A stretch of 35,859 nt of DNA. Origin: Oscillospiraceae bacterium (GTDB lineage: Bacteria; Bacillota; Clostridia; Oscillospirales; Acutalibacteraceae). The translations under genes were made by a program, and so were the position numbers. The stretch lies in contig WRBQ01000002.1 of assembly GCA_009784445.1 (NCBI GenBank), positions 1 through 35,859 of the forward strand. The letters run 5' to 3'. Every line of letters begins with the position of its first letter. Position 1 is the first letter of the stretch. The notes beneath the pieces are model-generated. The model worked only from the letters and a program-made list of their open reading frames with translations. It made no database searches and was not told the DNA's origin. Below, one piece after another: positions 23,115 through 30,466 of this stretch.

Positions 23115-24014
23115 ATGGAAAAATATCTGATTATCAACGCGGATGACTTTGGTTCGTTTTATGGCGCAAACAAGGCGACGGAAGAACTCCTCGACCGCGG
23201 CTGCATTACCTCGGCCACGGTGATGATGCCCTGCATGTGGGCACGCATGGCATGCTTGTGGGCGGCGAAAAATCCGCAGCACGCAGTGGGGATTCACCTG
23301 ACCAACACCAGCGAATGGCAAAGCTGCAAGTGGCCGCCGGTGCTCGCCGCGGGCACCGCCAGCTTGCGTGACGCCGAGGGCTACCTTTGGGAAGATTGTA
23401 GGAGTTTTGAAGAGAACGCCGACTTAGATGAAGTGAAGGCCGAGTGCCTGGCACAGCTGAATCTGGCCAAGCAGCTGGGGCTGAATCCCTCGCACTGGGA
23501 TAATCACATGGGTTCGCTATATGGCGTAGCCACTGGTCGTCTTGAGCTGTTGCAGCAAACTTTAGAGCTTTCGGCACAGCAGGGGCTGCCGTTTCGTTTT
23601 CCGCTGCGTGGCATGGAACAAGAAAAAGCCGCCAGTAACAACGTCATGGGCATTTCGCCCGAAACACTGGCGTTTGTGTTCAAGCAAATTGCGGAATTTG
23701 TGGATGCACGCGGCATTGCCTGCCCGGATTTTCTCATTCCGGGTGAATGGACGGACGACAACACGCGTAATTATGAAGCATACCGTGACTATATGTTTGA
23801 GTTTGTCAAGTGCTTTCCCCATGGGGTGACGGAGACATTCATTCACCCTTGCATTGACACGGGTGAGATCACCGAGGCCAGCAACACGGGCATTCGCCGC
23901 GTGTGGGAATATCAGCTGTATCTGGATCCGAAGTTCCAGCAGCACATGAAGGACATTGGCATTGTGAAAATTAACTATCGTGATTTGGCGAAGATGAGAG
24001 GAACAGCAAAATGA
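23115..24014 (+). CDS. ChbG/YdjC-family carbohydrate deacetylase
   Basis: 299 residues of the ChbG/YdjC (HpnK) family of metal-dependent sugar deacetylases: the N-terminal INADDFG holds the catalytic and metal aspartates, GIHL and WDNHMG supply metal histidines, and IHPC near the end completes the site. No signal peptide; cytoplasmic. Likely substrate an N-acetylated sugar or its phosphate. The start has AAGGAGCACCCC before ATG 23115. It overlaps the next gene (a DapA-like aldolase) by 4 nt, so the two proteins probably act in one pathway. Confidence 0.88.
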   Translation: MEKYLIINADDFGSFYGANKATEELLDRGCITSATVMMPCMWARMACLWAAKNPQHAVGIHLTNTSEWQSCKWPPVLAAGTASLRDAEGYLWEDCRSFEENADLDEVKAECLAQLNLAKQLGLNPSHWDNHMGSLYGVATGRLELLQQTLELSAQQGLPFRFPLRGMEQEKAASNNVMGISPETLAFVFKQIAEFVDARGIACPDFLIPGEWTDDNTRNYEAYRDYMFEFVKCFPHGVTETFIHPCIDTGEITEASNTGIRRVWEYQLYLDPKFQQHMKDIGIVKINYRDLAKMRGTAK

Positions 24015-24934
24015 GTTTGCCCCGTGGCATTTACCCCACCATGATTACCCCGTTTACGGACGATGACCGGGTGGACTACGACCTGCTTGAGCCGCTGCTG
24101 CGTTGGTATGAAGAACGCAATTGCACCGGTGTGTTTGCAGTGTGCCAAAGCAGCGAGATGTTTTGCCTTTCGCTGGACGAAACGCTGAAGATTACGCGTA
24201 AGCTCATGCAGCTGCGCCGACCCGAAACCGTGATGCTCGCCAGCGGGCATACGAGCTTGGAAATACCCGAAATGGTGAGCACCGCCCAGGCGATTATTGC
24301 CGAGGGGGTAGATTGCTATGTGTTCATCGCCAACCGGTTTGCCGCGCAGGACGAAGATGATGACGTGCTGCTGCGCCGCGTGGAGCAAGTTACCCGCCAT
24401 TTGGGCGACTTTCCACTGGGGTTTTACGAGTGCCCGGCACCGGTGTATAATCGCTTGCTCACGCCCTATGTGATTGAGCGACTGCCGAGCTTGGGCAATT
24501 TTGTTTTTCTCAAAGACACTTGCTGCGACATGACACAACTGCGCGCAAAACTCGCGGCTGCGCAGGGCACGCCTTTGCAGATTTACAACGCGAACTCTGC
24601 CATGCTGCTGGAAAGCTTGCAGGCCGGTTGCGCGGGCTACAGCGGGGTGATGGGCAACTTTCACCCGCGATTATACGCCAAATTGTGCGCCTGCTGGCAG
24701 GATGAACCCGAGCTGGCGCAGCGCATTCAAGCCATGCTGGGCATCACCAGTGCGGCGGAAAAACTGGCGTACCCCATTTGCGCGAAATATCACATGCAAC
24801 TGCAAGGCATGCCGGTTGGGCTGCACGTGCGCACGCCGCGCGTGAACCCAAAAGACTTTGACCACAACGCGCGCTATGTGATGCAGCAAATGCTGCAGCT
24901 GACGGACGCGCTTGAAGATGAACTGGAATGGTAG
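24011..24934 (+). CDS. DapA/NanA-family aldolase or lyase
   Basis: A 307-residue TIM-barrel enzyme of the dihydrodipicolinate synthase/N-acetylneuraminate lyase family. Schiff-base Lys168 in FVFLKDT and Tyr139 in GFYECP are in place, but the pyruvate-binding GTTGE of true DapA (present in the protein encoded at 9611) is CQSSE here, so this is not a second DapA. With the ChbG-like deacetylase encoded upstream it probably cleaves a keto-acid sugar or similar compound. Substrate unknown. Coupled to the deacetylase gene by an ATGA overlap. Confidence 0.88.
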   Translation: MSLPRGIYPTMITPFTDDDRVDYDLLEPLLRWYEERNCTGVFAVCQSSEMFCLSLDETLKITRKLMQLRRPETVMLASGHTSLEIPEMVSTAQAIIAEGVDCYVFIANRFAAQDEDDDVLLRRVEQVTRHLGDFPLGFYECPAPVYNRLLTPYVIERLPSLGNFVFLKDTCCDMTQLRAKLAAAQGTPLQIYNANSAMLLESLQAGCAGYSGVMGNFHPRLYAKLCACWQDEPELAQRIQAMLGITSAAEKLAYPICAKYHMQLQGMPVGLHVRTPRVNPKDFDHNARYVMQQMLQLTDALEDELEW

Positions 24935-24950
24935 GAGATAGACACAACGT

Positions 24951-25703
24951 ATGAAGCTTAAACGCAAGATTGAATCGCAGGATATTGTGCGCCTGATTGG
25001 CATTGCCATTGTGCTTGGCTTGCTGGTTTTGGGCGGAATATTCTATGCCCGCACTTTTGTGGGGGTGGGCGACCAAAGCGGAAATTTTATTGAAAATTTG
25101 CAGTCCTCCGGGCTATATTTTCAGGAGTTTATTGTGAATACGCAACCCGGCTGGGGCCTTGTGCTTATGCTGTTTTTGCAGATTATGCCGGTGGTGGTTT
25201 CAGCGGTGCCGTCATCGCTAACGTCCCTTGTTGGCGGCATGGTGTATGGCTTTTGGGGTGGCATGGCATTGGCCATTGTTGGCTCGGCCATTGGTGCAAC
25301 CATTGCGTTTTTCCTCGCACGCATCTTGGGCCAGCGGGTGCTGACGCTGTTCATCAGCCAAAAAAACATCACAAAAATTGAGGGCATGCTCGATGGCAAT
25401 GCATCAGTGTTGGTACTGCTGTTTTTGTATGCCATTCCCAGCCCAAAAGATTTTTTCTCGTATTTTCTGGGGCTTTCGAACATGGCGTATTGGAAGTTTA
25501 TTCTTATCTCTACCATTGGGCGCATCCCCGGCATGCTGGTAACGGTTTACTTTGGCACACTGGCGCTGGGCGAAAGCCCAAACTGGACGCTGATGATTGC
25601 TGTGGGTGTGCTGGCGCTGGTGACTTCGCTGCTGGTGCTGGTGTTTAGCAAGCGCATCACGGCTTTTCTTAAACGCAAGGGAGGGAAAGCTACAGATGCC
25701 TAA
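24951..25703 (+). CDS. TVP38/TMEM64-family membrane protein (VTT domain)
   Basis: 250 residues with about six membrane segments. The VTT/DedA-like core is visible: PSSLTSLVGGMVYGFWGGMALAI, GSAIGATIAFFLARILGQRV and the re-entrant-type IPSPKDFFSYFLGLS with GRIPGMLVTVYFG. Relatives of this superfamily move or scramble phospholipids or undecaprenyl phosphate. Its stop overlaps the start of a CDP-alcohol phosphatidyltransferase gene, which supports a lipid role. Confidence 0.9.
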   Translation: MKLKRKIESQDIVRLIGIAIVLGLLVLGGIFYARTFVGVGDQSGNFIENLQSSGLYFQEFIVNTQPGWGLVLMLFLQIMPVVVSAVPSSLTSLVGGMVYGFWGGMALAIVGSAIGATIAFFLARILGQRVLTLFISQKNITKIEGMLDGNASVLVLLFLYAIPSPKDFFSYFLGLSNMAYWKFILISTIGRIPGMLVTVYFGTLALGESPNWTLMIAVGVLALVTSLLVLVFSKRITAFLKRKGGKATDA

Positions 25704-26289
25704 ACATCTGCCCAACGTGCTGTCGTTTTCGCGCATTCCGCTGTCGATTTTACTGCCGTTTTTGGTGAATCACTCGGGCTGGTTTGTGACGGTATATGTA
25801 TTGACGGGGTTGACGGATGTGCTAGATGGCCAACTGGCGCGCAAGCACAGCCGCTGCACGGACTTTGGCGCAAAGCTTGATGGCTTTGCGGACATATTCT
25901 TTATGCTGTCTTGCTTGGTGATTGTGTTTGGCTTGCAGCAGCTGCACCGCTACATTGCGATATATGTGCTGGTTGTTCTAGCTATGATTGTTGCGCTAAA
26001 AACCTTCAATGTGATTTTTGGCCGGGTGAAGTTTCGCGTGTGGTCCACCATGCACACCAAGGCCAACAAGTTCACTGGGTTGCCGTTTTTCTTTGTGGTG
26101 CCGGTGCTGGTGGTAACCGGCGCGGTAACCATGTGGCTAAACGTGATTTTGATATTGCTACTGCTGACGGTGCTGGTTGCCAGCGCGGAAGAAGCGTTGA
26201 TTTTGCTGCGCAGCAAGGAATATGATGCGAACACGACGAGCATATTTGCCATGAACAAGTGCGAAGAAAAAGAGGTAATTGCCACATGA
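25696..26289 (+). CDS. CDP-alcohol phosphatidyltransferase
   Basis: Membrane enzyme that transfers a phosphatidyl group from CDP-diacylglycerol to an alcohol. The family motif DG-x2-AR-x8-G-x3-D-x3-D is complete at DGQLARKHSRCTDF, then GAKLDGFAD. 197 residues with about six hydrophobic segments. PgsA-like by length, but the acceptor (glycerol phosphate, serine, inositol) is not readable by eye. It overlaps the VTT gene by 8 nt and the next gene by 4 nt. Confidence 0.9.
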   Translation: MPKHLPNVLSFSRIPLSILLPFLVNHSGWFVTVYVLTGLTDVLDGQLARKHSRCTDFGAKLDGFADIFFMLSCLVIVFGLQQLHRYIAIYVLVVLAMIVALKTFNVIFGRVKFRVWSTMHTKANKFTGLPFFFVVPVLVVTGAVTMWLNVILILLLLTVLVASAEEALILLRSKEYDANTTSIFAMNKCEEKEVIAT

Positions 26290-27902
26290 CAAAGCCGATA
26301 TTGGGTTCAACCCCTGCGCCTGACCATATTATGCTGAGCCTGAATGGCTGCCCAAGCACTTGCCGTGCCATCACTTGGCGTACCTGTGAGCAGGTGCAGA
26401 CGGGGTATGTGTTATATTGGGCAAGTGACGTCCCTGCGCAGGTGATGCGACAGGACAGCGAGACCGGCTTGTTTGTGAGCGACATTGACCGCAGCACCAT
26501 GCATTGGGCGCGGTTGACTGACCTGAAGCCCGACACGAGCTACACCTACACTTGCGGCGATGAGGCGCATCGCAGTGCTGAGTTTAGCTTCACCACGGCG
26601 CCTGCACAGATTGACAAGTTTAAGTTCATTTGCATTGCTGATCACCAAAAGGGTGAGCCTTTTGACGTGAGCGACTATAGCGTGCTCAACGGGTTTCTCA
26701 AGCAAATGCTGTGTGAGCACCCCGACTGCGCGTTTATTCTCACCGGTGGCGACAACACTGAATGCGGCCAACACGAACAGCAATGGAACGCGTATTTCCA
26801 CAGTGGTGTGCGCGGCGTGTGCGAAAGCATGCCGCTGATGATGAACATGGGCAACCACGACAACCGCGGTTTTCGCGAAAGCTACAAAGAGGGCAGGGGG
26901 CGCTACTACAGCGAGCCGGGCGAGTTTTGGCAAAAGCAGTTTTGGGGCGCGTACCCGCTCAATGGCCCTGCCGGCTGGGAGTGTGAGAACTACCACTTTA
27001 GCTACGGCAACGTGCAAATTAACGTGATTGGCTTGACGGATGATATCCGTAACGACTGGCTGCTGGAGACAGTGGGGAAATCTGCCGCGCAGTGGAAGCT
27101 GGGTGTGTGGCATTTTCCCGTGTGCTACACTGGCGCGGACATGGAATGCAACGATCACCCGCCGCTACAACAGGGCTTGGAAACCCTTGATCTGCTATTT
27201 GCCGGGCATGAGCATGCCTTCGGCCGTAGCTTTCCAATGAAAGATGGGGCGTTGTTCGAGCGGCCGTCGCAGGGCACGATTCACTATGAACTGCCCAATA
27301 GCCACCGCAATCCGCCGCCGCCGGGGCAAACCGTGCCAAAAGTATGGAACGCCGCGTATCATCCGCATGAAGAAAAGCTGTGTGCGGCCACGATAGTGGA
27401 AGTTGACGGCCCGCGCATCACGCTAACCAGTGTGCTAGAAGATGGGCGCGTGATGGATCAATGCGTGATTGACAAAGCCGCTGACCAAGTGACACCGCGC
27501 CAGCTGCCGCCTTATTTCCGCAGCACACGCATGATGTTCAAGGGCATGGATTTGGGCTTGATTGCCCAAGATGCCGCTTGTGAATGCCGTGACGGTGTGT
27601 GGTTTGCGCCGCTGGGCACGCTTGTTGCGGCCATTGGCGGCACGGTGACGAAAACGCCCGGCCAACTGCGCGTGGAAGTCTACGACTGCTGGGCGCAGTT
27701 CACCGAGGGCAGCGATGTTGCCCAAACGGATTTCCGCCCAATGAAACTGCCTGCGCCGGTGTATCGCGGCGAAAGGGGGCAATTGTATGTTCCTGTGCAG
27801 GGCTGCGAGCCGCTGCAAATGACTTGGAAATACGTGGCGCACAACAACTTCATGAGCTTTGAGCACCCCAGCGAGGCGCACCCGATGACTCCACAACCTT
27901 AG
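26286..27902 (+). CDS. Metallophosphoesterase with N-terminal FnIII-like and C-terminal stalk-like domains
   Basis: 538 residues. The N-terminal 105 residues resemble the fibronectin-III domain of purple acid phosphatases (AITWRTCEQVQTGYVLYW, LKPDTSYTYTC). The calcineurin-like core shows IADHQKG, LTGGDNTECG, MGNHDNRG, WHFPVCYTG and FAGHEHAFGR: a complete two-metal site. The C-terminal 100 residues (GVWFAPLGTLVAAIGGTV) resemble the copper-amine-oxidase N1-like domain. Such proteins are usually exported, yet no signal peptide is seen from ATG 26286, nor in the longer frame from 26259. I chose 26286 because it overlaps the upstream stop as ATGA behind GAGGT. Substrate unknown; a phospholipid-derived phosphoester is plausible from context. 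Confidence 0.88.
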   Translation: MTKPILGSTPAPDHIMLSLNGCPSTCRAITWRTCEQVQTGYVLYWASDVPAQVMRQDSETGLFVSDIDRSTMHWARLTDLKPDTSYTYTCGDEAHRSAEFSFTTAPAQIDKFKFICIADHQKGEPFDVSDYSVLNGFLKQMLCEHPDCAFILTGGDNTECGQHEQQWNAYFHSGVRGVCESMPLMMNMGNHDNRGFRESYKEGRGRYYSEPGEFWQKQFWGAYPLNGPAGWECENYHFSYGNVQINVIGLTDDIRNDWLLETVGKSAAQWKLGVWHFPVCYTGADMECNDHPPLQQGLETLDLLFAGHEHAFGRSFPMKDGALFERPSQGTIHYELPNSHRNPPPPGQTVPKVWNAAYHPHEEKLCAATIVEVDGPRITLTSVLEDGRVMDQCVIDKAADQVTPRQLPPYFRSTRMMFKGMDLGLIAQDAACECRDGVWFAPLGTLVAAIGGTVTKTPGQLRVEVYDCWAQFTEGSDVAQTDFRPMKLPAPVYRGERGQLYVPVQGCEPLQMTWKYVAHNNFMSFEHPSEAHPMTPQP

Positions 27903-27913
27903 TGAAAAATCTC

Positions 27914-27937
27914 GGGCGGATTTGCATCCGCCCCTAC
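27914..27937. repeat. Dispersed palindrome, copy 7
   Basis: GGGCGGAT / ATCCGCCC around TTGC, then CCTAC: a perfect 8-bp stem almost identical to copy 2. It follows the metallophosphoesterase stop by 11 bp. Confidence 0.85.
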
Positions 27938-27970
27938 AAATAACAATCGCGAAGCGGCTAGGTTTTTTTG

Positions 27971-27994
27971 GTTCTTTTTTTGCAAAAAAAGAAC
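27971..27994. repeat. AT-rich perfect inverted repeat after sigG
   Basis: GTTCTTTTTTT, GC, AAAAAAAGAAC: 11-bp perfect arms between the convergent metallophosphoesterase and sigG genes. It may stop transcription from both sides, but the stem is nearly all A-T and lacks a separate T-run, so it is not a textbook terminator. Confidence 0.55.
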
Positions 27995-27996
27995 AG

Positions 27997-28770
27997 CTAA
28001 TCCACGCATTTTTTGATGCGGTCGATGGCACCTTTTTCTAGGCGCGACACCTGCGCTTGCGAAATGCCAATCTCTTGTGCAACTTCCATCTGCGTGCGGC
28101 CAACCATGAAACGCAGGTGGAGGATTTTTTTTTCACGCGCGCTAAGCGCCTGCATGGACTGGCGAATCATCATCTCGGAAAGCCAACTTTCCTCGTTGTT
28201 ACGGTCGCCCACTTGGTCCATGACGTAGATGGTGTCGCTGCCGTCGGAATACACCGGCTCGTGCAGCGAAATGGGATCAACAATGCTTTCAAGCGCGAGC
28301 ACCACATCACGTTTTTTTACGCCCATTTCGGCGGCGATTTCCTCCACGGTGGGCTCGCGCTGCAAGGCAATACCCAGCCGTTCGCGCGCTTGCATGGCGT
28401 GGTAGGCGGTGTCGCGCATGCTGCGGCTGACGCGGATGGCATTGTTGTCGCGCAGATAGCGCCGAATTTCGCCGATGATCATGGGCACAGCATAGGTGGA
28501 AAAACGCACGTTGTGCGACAGGTCAAAGTTGTCGATGGCTTTCATTAGGCCAATGCAGCCCACTTGGAAGAGGTCGTCCATGTTTTCGTCCCGGTTTGTG
28601 AATCGTTGTAATACACTCAAGACTAGTCGTAAATTCCCGTTGACCATTTCCTCGCGGGCTTGTTTGTCGCCGTCGCGCACGCGTTCAAGCAGCACACGCT
28701 TTTCGGCCTCCTTAAGCACCTTGAGCTTGGCCGTGTTTACGCCGCAAATCTCCACTTTGTTGAAATACAT
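27997..28770 (-). CDS. sigG: Sporulation sigma factor SigG
   Basis: Late forespore sigma factor of endospore formers. 257 residues. The N-terminus MYFNKVEICGVNTAKL is diagnostic of SigG; regions 2 (ENMDDLFQVGCIGLMKAIDNFD, RFSTYAVPMIIGEIRRYLRDN), 3 and 4 (LSAREKKILHLRF, TQMEVAQEIGISQAQVSRLE) are complete. I start at ATG 28770 after GGGAGGAC; the frame extends to 28920 but those residues lie in the promoter. A sigma-F/sigma-G-type promoter precedes it. In bacilli sigG follows spoIIGA-sigE; here it stands alone. Confidence 0.97.
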   Translation of the reverse strand: MYFNKVEICGVNTAKLKVLKEAEKRVLLERVRDGDKQAREEMVNGNLRLVLSVLQRFTNRDENMDDLFQVGCIGLMKAIDNFDLSHNVRFSTYAVPMIIGEIRRYLRDNNAIRVSRSMRDTAYHAMQARERLGIALQREPTVEEIAAEMGVKKRDVVLALESIVDPISLHEPVYSDGSDTIYVMDQVGDRNNEESWLSEMMIRQSMQALSAREKKILHLRFMVGRTQMEVAQEIGISQAQVSRLEKGAIDRIKKCVD

Positions 28771-28796
28771 GGCAGTCCTCCCACATTTTATATGGT

Positions 28797-28826
28797 AAGT
28801 ATGGGATTTTACTCTTGCTTTCATAC
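28797..28826 (-). promoter_or_regulatory. Sigma-F/sigma-G-type promoter of sigG
   Basis: On the minus strand GTATG (28822-28826), an 18-bp spacer and CATACTT (28797-28803), close to the sigma-G consensus (GHATR, 17-18 bp, CATnHTA). This fits activation in the forespore and self-activation, as known for sigG. The distance to the ATG is about 27 bp. Confidence 0.65.
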
Positions 28827-28843
28827 ACGTGGTGTGATATAAT
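28815..28843 (+). promoter_or_regulatory. Sigma-A promoter of the sugar transporter gene
   Basis: TTGCTT (28815-28820), a 17-bp spacer and TATAAT (28838-28843). Its -35 region overlaps the -35 region of the opposing sigG promoter. Confidence 0.7.
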
Positions 28844-28870
28844 GAATAGAAATAGCGAGGAGGGCACGCG

Positions 28871-30367
28871 ATGGGATTGCAGGAAAAGTTGCGAAACAAC
28901 AAAGTTGCTAGCAAGGCCATAGTTGTGGTAGACGAAATTCGCGAGAACGAACAAGACCCCGAAAAGATGAAACTGAAGGAATACGTCAGCTTTGCGTTGG
29001 GGCGGCTGAGTTTTGGATTAATCCGAACGTTGTCGCAAGGGTATCGCCAAGAGTTTTATATGGCGGCCGGCATGCAACCGGAGCGAGCTGGTTTGCTGGT
29101 GTTTTTGCAAACGATGTTTGATGCAGTTGCGGATCCTACCGTTGGCTCGTTTATCGACAGGCGAAAAAACACAGGAAAAGGCCGTTTTAAGCCTTACATC
29201 GCGCCGCTGGTGCCGGTGCTTGGCATACTTTCGATTTTTATGTTCTTCTTGCCCGGCTTTGTTGGCGCAGGGCAGATATTCGCGTGGTTCTTCATCAGCT
29301 ATGCAATCTGGGAAGTGGTGAACACGGCGTCGGGCGTTTCGTTTGATGCGATTGAAATGGTAATGAGCGCCGACAAGCGCGAGCGCACGCTAAACACCAC
29401 CATCGGCAGCTTTGGCTTTCAACTGTCGGGCATGGTGCCGGGCTTTATTCCTGCGTTTTTGGCGTGGTTTGCCATTAGCAATGAGGAAGGCGTTTACTCT
29501 GCAGTGTCGCAGCAGACGTTTTTCACGTTCACGGCACTACTGTTTGCGATAATGGGCATCGCCTCCGGCTTGTTCACCGTGAACCTGAAAGAACGCATTG
29601 CGCCCGCAAAGAAAACCGAAAGCTATTTTGACAATCTGCGCATGTTCTTCAAAAACAAAGACCTATTGCTGCTTTGGACAACGGATATTCCGCAGCTGAT
29701 TTCCTCTGCTGCGGGCCCTGCGAATGCACAGTTTTACACCCACAGCGTGGGCAGGCGCTACATTCAGTCCATTCAATGGACGGTGGCGGGGATTCCGCAC
29801 TTTTTGGCGCATGGCTTGGCACCGTTTTTTCTCAATCGATTCCGCCCCAGCCGCATTATTTTGTTTGCCACTTGGGCAAATGGGCTTAGCTTTATTTTGC
29901 TGTTTATCATCGGTCGCATTGTGGGCTATGAAAGTTGGCTGGGCATTGCCAACATTTTGATTTTCGCTTCCATCGGCTGGATCCCCAGTGGCATTGCGGC
30001 CATTGCCCGCCGCCTGCTGCAAATGAACACCTTTGACTACATGGCGGCCAAAACCGGCAAACGTGCCGAGGCGACCTCCCTTGCGGCATTTAATGCAGGC
30101 AGCAAGATGCTGTGGGCAACGGCGGCACTGCTGGGCGGGCTTGCACTGGCTTACATCAACTTTGTTCCAGACATTGACGGCGTGATGCAAGTGCAAACAC
30201 AGGCCACGCGTGACGGCTTGTTCACGATTTTTGCGTTGTTCCCGGCCATTGGTAACCTGTTGGGGCCACTGCCGCTGCTGTTCTACAAGCTGGAGGGCCC
30301 GGAGTTTGACCGCCGTATGGCAGAACTGCACGCAATGCAGAAAGAAAAAGAAACGGTTGAACACTAA
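28871..30367 (+). CDS. GPH-type MFS transporter (glycoside-pentoside-hexuronide family)
   Basis: A 498-residue membrane carrier with about twelve hydrophobic segments. The early ADPTVGSFIDRRKNTGKGRFKPYI loop is the GPH-family signature, and the FPAIGNLLGPLPLLFYKLEGPEFDRRMAEL end is also typical. Substrate probably a glycoside or uronide taken up with a cation; no hydrolase gene adjoins it. The start is ATG 28871 after GAGGAGGG. A charged cytoplasmic N-terminus of about 35 residues precedes the first helix, longer than usual for the family. Confidence 0.88.
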   Translation: MGLQEKLRNNKVASKAIVVVDEIRENEQDPEKMKLKEYVSFALGRLSFGLIRTLSQGYRQEFYMAAGMQPERAGLLVFLQTMFDAVADPTVGSFIDRRKNTGKGRFKPYIAPLVPVLGILSIFMFFLPGFVGAGQIFAWFFISYAIWEVVNTASGVSFDAIEMVMSADKRERTLNTTIGSFGFQLSGMVPGFIPAFLAWFAISNEEGVYSAVSQQTFFTFTALLFAIMGIASGLFTVNLKERIAPAKKTESYFDNLRMFFKNKDLLLLWTTDIPQLISSAAGPANAQFYTHSVGRRYIQSIQWTVAGIPHFLAHGLAPFFLNRFRPSRIILFATWANGLSFILLFIIGRIVGYESWLGIANILIFASIGWIPSGIAAIARRLLQMNTFDYMAAKTGKRAEATSLAAFNAGSKMLWATAALLGGLALAYINFVPDIDGVMQVQTQATRDGLFTIFALFPAIGNLLGPLPLLFYKLEGPEFDRRMAELHAMQKEKETVEH

Positions 30368-30373
30368 TTTTTT

Positions 30374-30421
30374 GTGCGATATGTCAATTCTCAGGTTGGG
30401 AATTGACAGTCGCACTTTTTT
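30374..30421 (+). terminator. Terminator after the transporter gene, sharing its stem with the carA promoter
   Basis: GTGCGA ... GTCAATTC (30374-30390) pairs with GAATTGAC ... CGCAC (30400-30415), with a small internal bulge, followed by six T. The right arm contains TTGACA (30403-30408), the -35 box of carA. Confidence 0.75.
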
Positions 30422-30431
30422 GATGTATAAT
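30403..30431 (+). promoter_or_regulatory. Sigma-A promoter of carA-carB/dapF
   Basis: TTGACA (30403-30408), a 17-bp spacer and TATAAT (30426-30431). The leader to the carA ATG is only about 30 nt, so there is no room for a PyrR or arginine attenuator downstream of the promoter. Confidence 0.82.
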
Positions 30432-30466
30432 GTATGGTTAGAGAGCGCGAAAGGAGAATCACACTG

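Noticed and set aside
24011-24934. Second dapA
   Set aside because: Schiff-base Lys and Tyr are present, but GTTGE is CQSSE and the gene is coupled to a sugar deacetylase gene.
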